A model generated the notes under the pieces. The model had not been told where the DNA came from and made no database searches. It saw only the letters and a program-made list of their open reading frames with translations. DNA of 64,000 bases from Agromyces sp. Soil535 (GTDB lineage Bacteria; Actinomycetota; Actinomycetes; Actinomycetales; Microbacteriaceae): NCBI RefSeq assembly GCF_001428255.1, contig NZ_LMRW01000008.1, forward strand, positions 1,118-65,117. Direction: 5' to 3'. Position 1 is the first letter of the stretch. Every line of letters starts with the position of its first letter. Below are positions 40,675 to 47,025 of the stretch, in pieces. Both the position numbers and the translations under genes were made by a program.

Positions 40675-41949
40675 TCAGTCGCTGAGCGGAGGCACCGTCT
40701 TCGGCCGCACGAGCGCCCACAGGGCGGCGATCGCCACGACCGCCGCGAGGGTCATCACGAACGCCATGGGCACGGCGCTGCCGACGCCCATGAGGCCGAT
40801 GAGCGGCGAGATCAGGCCCGCGAGACCGAAGTTCAGCGCGCCGAGCAGCGACGCGGCGGTGCCCGCCTCTGCGCCGTGATGGGCGAGGGCGAGCACCTGC
40901 ACCGCGGGGAACGAGAAGCCGCAGGCGAGGATGTAGATCCAGAGCGGGATCGCCGTGCCCCAGAAGCCAGCACCCGAGTTGTCGAGCACCATGATGGCGA
41001 TCGCCATCGAGAGGTGCACGACGGTGGTGATCGCGAGGATCCACTGGGGTTGCACCGCCCCGCGCATCAGGCGCGAGCTCGTTTGCACACCGATGATGAT
41101 GCCGACGGAGTTGACCGCGAACAGGAGGCCGTACTCCTGGGCGCTGAACGCGTAGATCTCCTGGAAGAGGAACGACGACGTCGACAGGTACCCGAAGAGG
41201 CCGGTGAACGTCATGCCGCCGATGAGCACGGCGCCCAGGTACACGCGGTCGCGGAAGAGCGCGGCGTACCGGTCGCGCAGGGTCGAGTGACCGGCGAGGT
41301 GGCGGCGCGACTGGGGCAGCGTCTCGACGATGAAGAATGCGACGGCCGTGACGACGACGGCCCCGTAGATCGCGAGCACCACGAAGATGCCGCGCCAGTC
41401 CATGACGGCGAGCAGCTGCGAGCCGATGACCGGGGCGAGCACCGGCGCGAGGCCGTTCACGAGCGCAAGGCGCGAGAGCATGCGCACGAGCGGCTTGCCG
41501 CCGAACAGGTCGCGCACCATCGCCATGGCGACCACGCCGCCCGCGGCCGCGCCGAAGCCCTGCAGCAGGCGGAACACGCTGAGCCACACGATGTCGGGCG
41601 CGAACGCTGCGCCGACGGATGCCGCGATGTGCAGCGTCGTGGCGAGGATGAGCGGCAGGCGACGGCCGACCTTGTCGCTCCAGGGGCCGACGATGAGCTG
41701 GCCGAAGCCGAAGCCCACCATCGTGCCGGTGAGCGTGAGCTGCACCGCCGCGGCCGAGACGCCGAGCTCGTCCTGCAGCACGGGGAACGCGGGCAGGTAC
41801 AGGTCGACCGTGAACGGGCCGAGTGCGGTGAGCGCGCCGAGCACGAGCACGTAGACGAGGCGCTGGCGGCGTGAGAGGAGGTCGCCGGGGTGCGCGGGCG
41901 CCGAGTAGTCGTCGGGCCGGATGATGGGGATGGAGGCGGTGGAGGACAT
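40675..41949 (-). CDS. Bcr/CflA-type MFS drug efflux transporter
   Basis: A 424-residue 12-helix major facilitator. N-terminal helix ALTALGPFTVDLYLPAFPVL is the Bcr/CflA signature; the A-loop GPWSDKVGRRLPL and the motif RLLQGFGAAAGGVVAMAMVRDLF follow. It exports drugs such as bicyclomycin or chloramphenicol by proton antiport; substrate unknown. The ATG at 41949 (AGGATC upstream) is preferred; the frame is open to an ATG pair at 42057/42054 through a hairpin leader, so a longer N-terminus or a regulatory leader is possible. Confidence 0.92.
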   Translation of the reverse strand: MSSTASIPIIRPDDYSAPAHPGDLLSRRQRLVYVLVLGALTALGPFTVDLYLPAFPVLQDELGVSAAAVQLTLTGTMVGFGFGQLIVGPWSDKVGRRLPLILATTLHIAASVGAAFAPDIVWLSVFRLLQGFGAAAGGVVAMAMVRDLFGGKPLVRMLSRLALVNGLAPVLAPVIGSQLLAVMDWRGIFVVLAIYGAVVVTAVAFFIVETLPQSRRHLAGHSTLRDRYAALFRDRVYLGAVLIGGMTFTGLFGYLSTSSFLFQEIYAFSAQEYGLLFAVNSVGIIIGVQTSSRLMRGAVQPQWILAITTVVHLSMAIAIMVLDNSGAGFWGTAIPLWIYILACGFSFPAVQVLALAHHGAEAGTAASLLGALNFGLAGLISPLIGLMGVGSAVPMAFVMTLAAVVAIAALWALVRPKTVPPLSD

Positions 41950-42009
41950 GCGGATCCTGGGCGTGCTCGTGTGCGGCGGCGCACGCCCTCGGGCGCCGGG
42001 GAAACAGGA

Positions 42010-42037
42010 ACGACGGCGCCCTGCTCGGCGCCGTCGT
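42010..42037 (-). promoter_or_regulatory. Leader hairpin of the MFS gene (attenuator candidate)
   Basis: Perfect 11-bp stem ACGACGGCGCC/GGCGCCGTCGT with a 6-nt loop. On the minus strand it is followed by TCCTGTTTCC. It lies about 60 nt before the chosen MFS start within the 5' leader. Confidence 0.5.
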
Positions 42038-42061
42038 GAGGCGATCTCGGCCATCATGGCC

Positions 42062-42075
42062 TCGAATCGATTCGA
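42062..42075. promoter_or_regulatory. Palindromic operator at the MFS promoter
   Basis: TCGAATCGATTCGA is a perfect 14-bp palindrome, with a further ATCGATTCTA at 42081-42090. Read leftward, TAGAAT (42090-42085) is a good -10 box with TTGCGT 19 nt upstream, so the palindrome covers the likely transcription start, as for a MarR/TetR-type repressor. Confidence 0.55.
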
Positions 42076-42134
42076 CTGTGATCGATTCTAGCTGATGCCG
42101 CCCCGGCTCACGCAAGCGGGAAGCGCATCCCCGC

Positions 42135-42168
42135 GCCCCTCAGACACCCGTGAGCGGGTCAGCGAGCA
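42135..42168. repeat. Duplicated 3' end of the ROK gene
   Basis: This 34-bp segment, beginning GCCCCTCAGACACCCGTGAG, matches 42484-42517 at 33 of 34 positions. The second copy spans the ROK stop and its last eight codons; this first copy is non-coding. The two are 349 bp apart in the same orientation. Confidence 0.9.
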
Positions 42169-42193
42169 CGCGACGCCGCGCGACATTGGTTCG

Positions 42194-42250
42194 CGACTCA
42201 CGAGTTACGGCCGCCACTCACTGCGTTGAGCGACGAAATCCCGTGACTCG
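42194..42250. repeat. CGACTCACGAGTT hairpin element, degenerate copy
   Basis: CGACTCACGAGTTACGGCCGC starts at 42194 and matches the left part of the copy at 42307, apart from two bases. The right arm CCCGTGACTCG near 42240-42250 is decayed. Confidence 0.6.
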
Positions 42251-42306
42251 ACGTCGGCCTGCGCGCGAATGGGAGAGATGGCGCGTCCCGGCATGAGATC
42301 GATATG

Positions 42307-42364
42307 CGACTCACGAGTTCTGGCCGCTGCTCTTGGGCCCCAGCCGACCAGAACTCGTGAGTCG
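42307..42364. repeat. CGACTCACGAGTT hairpin element, perfect copy
   Basis: Perfect 17-bp inverted repeat CGACTCACGAGTTCTGG (42307-42323) and CCAGAACTCGTGAGTCG (42348-42364) with a 24-nt loop. The size and second nearby copy suit a REP/MITE-like element. Confidence 0.85.
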
Positions 42365-42488
42365 AGGTAGTGCTGCATGCGATGAGGGCCGCGCATGCAG
42401 GGACGCCGCGCGCCAGCGTCAGCGCGAGGGCGCATCAGCGCGCCGGCAGGTCGTGCGAAGGCACGCCTCAGTGTGTGGGCGCCGCCCC

Positions 42489-43658
42489 TCAGACACCCGT
42501 GAGCGGGTCGGCGAGCAGGTCCTGGAACGCCAGCTCGGCCGCACCGATGGCGAGGCGGTCCTCGCCGAGCGCGGCGACGCGGAGGTCGACGTCCTCCACC
42601 GCTGCCGGCATGGCCTGTTCGGCGACGGCCGCCGCGAGGGCGCCGGGGTCGCTCTCGGCGACGGTGGCGAGGAAACCGCCGAGCACGACCAGCGACGGGT
42701 TCAGGACGTTCACGGCGTTGGCGAGCGCGGTCGAGAGGATGCGGCGCTGACGCGCGAGCTCTGCCGCCACTTCGGGCGAGTCCGACGCATCGAGGGCTGC
42801 GGCGAGCGTGGGCTCGTCGGCGGCGGCGAGGCCGACGACCGCGAGCAGCCGGGCGCGGCTCACCTCGTCCTCGAGCACGCCGCCGGCCGCCCGGCGATCG
42901 TCGGGCGAGGCGATGCCCGGGCGATTCTGGCCGAACTCCCCCGCGTACCCGCCCGCTCCGCCGACGGGCAGCCCGTGCACGATGAGACCGCCGCCGATGC
43001 CGCTCGCACCGCCGTTGAGGTAGACGATGTCGTCGACCCCGCGTCCCGCTCCGAAGAGGTGCTCGGCGAGGGCGCCCAGGCTCGCGTCGTTGCCCACCAC
43101 GGTCGGCAGGCCGGTCGCGTCCTCGACGAGGGTGCGGATCGGGGCATCCGTCCACTCCAGGTGCGGGGCGAGCCGGACGAGTCCGTCGGAGGCGCGCACG
43201 AGTCCCGGCACGGCGAGGCCCACCGCCACGATGCGGGCGCGGACCAGCTCGCCCGATCGCCAGCGCTCGATCGTGCGGGCGACGAGCTCGGCGGTCTCGG
43301 CTGGCGACACGAGGTGGTCGACGTCCACGCGCTCCCGCACCGGGATGCGGCCGTCGAGGCCGACCGCCGCGATGGTCACCGCGTCGACCTCGGGGTTCAC
43401 GGCGATGGCGGTCACGCCGGGGTGCGGCGCCACCACGGGCGACGGACGGCCCACGCGATTCGTCGGATCCGGGGCGCGTTCCACCACGAGCCCGTGGTCG
43501 ACGAGCTCGGCGGCGAGCGCGGCCACGGTCGAGCGGTTGAGACCCGTCGCGGCCGTCAGCCGGGCGCGAGAGAGGGGCCCCTCGAGGTGCACGAGCCCGA
43601 GGAGTTTCGAGAGGTTTCGACGGTGCACCCCGTCGAACGTTCCGCCTCGCTCTGCCAC
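42489..43658 (-). CDS. ROK-family transcriptional regulator lacking the zinc motif
   Basis: A 389-residue regulator. N-terminal winged helix LSRARLTAATGLNRSTVAALAAEL, then a ROK sugar-kinase-like domain (GLAVPGLVRASDGLVRLAPHLEW; VGNDASLGALAEHLFG; GGYAGEFGQ). The usual CxCGxxGC zinc site and the GEFGH histidine are absent (GEFGQNRPGIASPDDRRAAGG), so it should be a non-kinase sensor, as in XylR/NagC repressors. GTG start at 43658. It is divergent from the xyloside operon at 43800, which it may control. Confidence 0.88.
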   Translation of the reverse strand: MAERGGTFDGVHRRNLSKLLGLVHLEGPLSRARLTAATGLNRSTVAALAAELVDHGLVVERAPDPTNRVGRPSPVVAPHPGVTAIAVNPEVDAVTIAAVGLDGRIPVRERVDVDHLVSPAETAELVARTIERWRSGELVRARIVAVGLAVPGLVRASDGLVRLAPHLEWTDAPIRTLVEDATGLPTVVGNDASLGALAEHLFGAGRGVDDIVYLNGGASGIGGGLIVHGLPVGGAGGYAGEFGQNRPGIASPDDRRAAGGVLEDEVSRARLLAVVGLAAADEPTLAAALDASDSPEVAAELARQRRILSTALANAVNVLNPSLVVLGGFLATVAESDPGALAAAVAEQAMPAAVEDVDLRVAALGEDRLAIGAAELAFQDLLADPLTGV

Positions 43659-43717
43659 GCGACCACTCTAGGCGCGCCGCCGAAGGGCGCATCGGCGACG
43701 CGCCGAATATGTTGCGC

Positions 43718-43746
43718 TTGACCCCAAATGCCGAGCGACGTAGTAT
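43718..43746 (+). promoter_or_regulatory. Sigma-70 promoter of the xyloside operon
   Basis: TTGACC (43718-43723) and TAGTAT (43741-43746) with a 17-bp spacer, an almost consensus promoter for this GC-rich genome. Transcription would start near 43753, giving a leader of about 48 nt before the binding-protein ATG. Confidence 0.8.
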
Positions 43747-43764
43747 TCGAGGCGTCCAGATCAC

Positions 43765-43784
43765 TTTCGACGTGAAGGTCGAAA
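43765..43784. promoter_or_regulatory. TTTCGAC-6-GTCGAAA operator downstream of the promoter
   Basis: Perfect 7-bp inverted repeat (43765-43771 and 43778-43784) just downstream of the expected transcription start, suited to repression. The same TTTCGA...TCGAAA arrangement sits at the start of the LacI gene at 51239-52261. Confidence 0.65.
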
Positions 43785-43799
43785 CTTTCGAGAGGTTCA

Positions 43800-45098
43800 A
43801 TGATGAACAGACGCAGCACCACACGGCTCGTCACGCTGGGTGCCGTGGCCGCACTGGCCGTCGGCACCCTCGCCGGGTGCAGTGCCGGCGGCGGTGACGC
43901 GGAGGACGGCACGGTCGAACTGTCCTTCTGGCACAACTCCACCACCGGCGACGGCAAGGCGTATTGGGAGCAGACGGCGAAGGATTTCGAGGCCGAGCAC
44001 CCCGGCGTCGACATCAAGATCCAGGCCATCCAGAACGAGGATATGGACGGCAAACTCCAGACCGCCCTGAACTCAGGTGACGCGCCCGACATCTTCATGG
44101 CCCGCGGCGGCGGCAAGCTCGCGGCCGTCGTCGAGGCCGGTCAGGTGCAGGACCTCACCGATGCGCTCTCGGACGACACCAAGTCCGCGCTGGGCGAGGC
44201 ATCGCTCGCCGCGTTCTCCGTCGACGACAAGGTCTACGGCGTGCCCTCCTCCGTGCTGCCGGGCGGCATCTACTACAGCAAGGACCTGTTCGCCCAGGCG
44301 GGCATCACCGAGACGCCGACGACGTTCGACGAGCTCGGCGAAGACGTCGACAAGCTCAAGGCCGCCGGTATCGCCCCGATCGCCCTCGGCGCCAAGGACG
44401 CCTGGCCCGCAGCCCACTGGTACTACTTCTTCGTGCTGCGGGAGTGCTCGCAGGACGTCGTGGCCGCGCTCGCCACCGACCCGAGCTTCTCGGACGAGTG
44501 CTTCCTGCGCGCCGGCGAGGACCTCGCGGACTTCGCCGCCACCGAGCCGTACAACGAGGGCTTCCTCACCACCACCGCCCAGCAGGGGGCCGGCTCCTCC
44601 GCGGGCCTCATCGCCAACCACAAGGCGGCGATGGAGCTCATGGGCGCGTGGGACCCCGGAGTGATCGCCTCGCTCACGCCCGACGAGCAGCCGCTCGCCG
44701 ACCTCGGCTGGTTCCCCTTCCCCGCCGTGGACGGCGGCGACGGCGACGCCGGCGCGATGATGGGCGGCGTCGACGGCTACAGCTGCTACGTCGACGCGCC
44801 GAAGGAATGCGCAGAGTTCCTCGAGTTCGCCTCGCAGAAGGAGCAGCAGGAAGCCTACGCCGAGGCGTTCGTCACGCTGCCGGCCAACAAGGATGCCCAG
44901 GGCGTCGTCACCGACCCCGCCTTGCAGGAGGTGCTCGCCTCGTACAGCGACGCGCCGTATGTCTCGGTGTGGCTCGACACGCTGCTCGGCCAGAACGTCG
45001 GCAACGCGCTGAACGTCGGCGTCGTCGACCTGCTCGCCGGCAAGGGCGACGCCCAGGGCATCGTCGACGCCGTCGAAGACGCCATCAAGAAGGGCTGA
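43800..45098 (+). CDS. Sugar-binding lipoprotein of the xyloside importer
   Basis: A 432-residue family-1 solute-binding protein with lipobox TLAGC (C27) and mature start VELSFWHNSTTGDGKAYWEQ. GDAPDIFMARGGGKLAAVVEAG, VLPGGIYYSKDLFAQAGITETPTTFDEL and an acidic FPAVDGGDGDAGAMMGGVDGYSCYV identify a cluster-B sugar binder. Paired Met codons at 43800/43803; GAGAGG 4 nt upstream. First gene of the rightward operon with GH3 and GH43 enzymes; xylo-oligosaccharides are the likely ligand. Confidence 0.93.
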   Translation: MMNRRSTTRLVTLGAVAALAVGTLAGCSAGGGDAEDGTVELSFWHNSTTGDGKAYWEQTAKDFEAEHPGVDIKIQAIQNEDMDGKLQTALNSGDAPDIFMARGGGKLAAVVEAGQVQDLTDALSDDTKSALGEASLAAFSVDDKVYGVPSSVLPGGIYYSKDLFAQAGITETPTTFDELGEDVDKLKAAGIAPIALGAKDAWPAAHWYYFFVLRECSQDVVAALATDPSFSDECFLRAGEDLADFAATEPYNEGFLTTTAQQGAGSSAGLIANHKAAMELMGAWDPGVIASLTPDEQPLADLGWFPFPAVDGGDGDAGAMMGGVDGYSCYVDAPKECAEFLEFASQKEQQEAYAEAFVTLPANKDAQGVVTDPALQEVLASYSDAPYVSVWLDTLLGQNVGNALNVGVVDLLAGKGDAQGIVDAVEDAIKKG

Positions 45099-45112
45099 GA
45101 GGCCCTCGCAAC

Positions 45113-46156
45113 ATGAGCGTTCGCACCAGCTCTCCCGCACCGAGGCGAGCCCTGGCGGACGGCGTGCGGGCCGGGGACGACATGTCGTCCCCGGCCCCGC
45201 GCCCGGCCATCGCCCCGGCGGCGTCGGCCCCGAGTCTCGGCCGCGGCCGGCGCGACTGGCGGAAGGTCCTCGAGATCGCCGTGCTCGTCGGCCCGGCCCT
45301 CGTCGTCTTCCTCGGCTTCGTCATCTTCCCGGTCGTCATGGCCGGGTACTACGGATTCTTCCGATGGAAGGGCTATGGTCCGCCCACGGACTTCGTCGGC
45401 CTCCAGAACTACGTCACGATCTTCCAGGACCCGACGTTCCACGAGGCGCTCTGGCACAACGTCGTCATCGTCGTGATGTCGCTCGTGCTGCAGGGGCCGA
45501 TCGCGCTGCTGCTGGCGCTGCTGCTGAACCGCCCGATGCGGGGGCAGTCGGCGATCCGGGTGCTCATCTTCGTGCCGTACGTCATCGCCGAGGTCGTCGT
45601 CGGCACCGGCTGGAGCCTCATGCTCCAGAGCGACGGCGCGCTCAACGGACTGCTCGAGAAGATCGGCCTCGGCGCGCTCGCCCAGGACTGGCTCTCGAAT
45701 CCCGGGCTGGCGATCTGGACCCTGCTGGCGATCATCACCTGGAAGTACATCGGCTTCGCCGTCATCCTCTTCCTCGCCGGACTGCAGGGCATCCCGCAGG
45801 AGCTCACCGAGGCCGCCCAGATCGACGGCGCCTCCTACTGGCAGATCCAGCGCCGGATCACGCTGCCGCTGCTCGGACCGACCCTGCGCATCTGGGCGTT
45901 CCTGTCGATCATCGGATCGCTGCAGCTGTTCGACCTCGTCTACATCATCTGGGGTCAGTACATCGCCTCGACCGCCGGCACCTCGACGATGGCGACGTAC
46001 ATGGTCGCCAACGGCCGCAATGCCGGCAACTACGGCTACGGCAACGCCGTGGCGGTCGTGCTGTTCCTCATCTCGCTCGTCGTCGCCCTCGTCTACCAGC
46101 GCTACGTGCTGCGCCGTGACACGGCGGGCGCCCTCACAGAACGGAGCGAGCGATGA
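45113..46156 (+). CDS. Carbohydrate ABC permease (MalF type)
   Basis: A 347-residue permease with a 50-residue cytoplasmic N-terminus (Pro/Ala-rich), six helices and the EAA loop LTEAAQIDGASYWQIQRRITLPLLGP. The ATG at 45113 follows the binding-protein stop by 14 nt; an internal ATG at 45182 would shorten the disordered N-terminus. Its stop overlaps the next permease by 4 nt. Confidence 0.92.
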   Translation: MSVRTSSPAPRRALADGVRAGDDMSSPAPRPAIAPAASAPSLGRGRRDWRKVLEIAVLVGPALVVFLGFVIFPVVMAGYYGFFRWKGYGPPTDFVGLQNYVTIFQDPTFHEALWHNVVIVVMSLVLQGPIALLLALLLNRPMRGQSAIRVLIFVPYVIAEVVVGTGWSLMLQSDGALNGLLEKIGLGALAQDWLSNPGLAIWTLLAIITWKYIGFAVILFLAGLQGIPQELTEAAQIDGASYWQIQRRITLPLLGPTLRIWAFLSIIGSLQLFDLVYIIWGQYIASTAGTSTMATYMVANGRNAGNYGYGNAVAVVLFLISLVVALVYQRYVLRRDTAGALTERSER

Positions 46157-47025
46157 CCACCTCCACCATCGCCATCCCGCGGGCCAGGCGGCCGCGCGGC
46201 AACGGCCGGCTGCCATGGGGCAGTCCCGCCATCTACTTCGGCGCCCTCGTCGTCATCGCGCTCATGCTGGCGCCGATCGCGTACATCATCGTCGGCGGCT
46301 TCCGGACCAACGCACAGATCACCGCCGACCCGTCGGGGCTGCCTTCGCCCTGGGTGACGAAGAACTACGCCGAAGTGCTCGGCAGCACGACATTCTGGGG
46401 CGAGGTGGCGAACTCCACGGTCGCTGCGGTCGTCACCACGATCGGGGTCGTCGCGCTCGGCCTCATGGCCAGCTACGTGCTCGCGCGGTACCGGTTTCGG
46501 GCGCGCGGGCTGCTCTACGCGGTCTTCGCCGCAGGCCTGATGTTCCCGATGACGGTGGCGATCACGCCCCTGTACATCGTGGTGCGCAACCTCGGCCTGA
46601 TGAACTCCATGGCCGGCATCATCCTGCCCCAGATCGCCTTCGCCCTGCCGGCGACGATCATCATCCTCGTGCCGTTCCTGCGTGCCATCCCCGACGAGAT
46701 CGAGGAGGCCGCCTCGATCGACGGATGCTCGCGCCTCGGCTTCTTCTGGAGGATGGTGGTGCCGTTGGCGTTGCCCGGCGTCATCACCGTGGGCATCCTC
46801 GCCTACATCGCGAGCTGGAACAGCTACATCCTGCCGCTGTTCATCCTGAACAACGAGGCCGCCTTCACCCTGCCGCTCGGCGTGCAGGCCTTCGCCTCGC
46901 AGTACTCCGTCGACACCGCCAAAGTGCTCGCCTTCACCTCGCTGTCGATGATCCCCGCCCTCATCTTCTTCAGCATCTTCGAGCGCCGCATCGTCGGCGG
47001 CCTGACCGGGGCGGTGAAGGGATGA
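46153..47025 (+). CDS. Carbohydrate ABC permease (MalG type)
   Basis: A 290-residue permease with six helices and the EAA loop IEEAASIDGCSRLGFFWRMVVPLALPG. Pairs with the 45113 permease. ATGA overlaps on both sides, with the upstream permease and the downstream GH3 gene, indicate tight translational coupling of transport and hydrolysis. Confidence 0.93.
   Translation: MTTSTIAIPRARRPRGNGRLPWGSPAIYFGALVVIALMLAPIAYIIVGGFRTNAQITADPSGLPSPWVTKNYAEVLGSTTFWGEVANSTVAAVVTTIGVVALGLMASYVLARYRFRARGLLYAVFAAGLMFPMTVAITPLYIVVRNLGLMNSMAGIILPQIAFALPATIIILVPFLRAIPDEIEEAASIDGCSRLGFFWRMVVPLALPGVITVGILAYIASWNSYILPLFILNNEAAFTLPLGVQAFASQYSVDTAKVLAFTSLSMIPALIFFSIFERRIVGGLTGAVKG

Larger units (their letters stand above)
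42076..42488. other. Intergenic region with duplicated ROK 3' end and hairpin repeats
   Basis: No credible gene. It contains the first member of a 34-bp direct repeat (42135-42168; second at 42484-42517 inside the ROK gene end) and two copies of a CGACTCACGAGTT hairpin element. Confidence 0.8.

Noticed and set aside
40876-41874. Long antisense frames over the MFS gene and others (for example 60404-61831, 24-25 kb, 49.6-51.2 kb)
   Set aside because: They mirror strongly supported genes, are rich in Arg/Ala/His/Gly from GC-biased codon shadows, and lack ribosome sites or recognisable domains.
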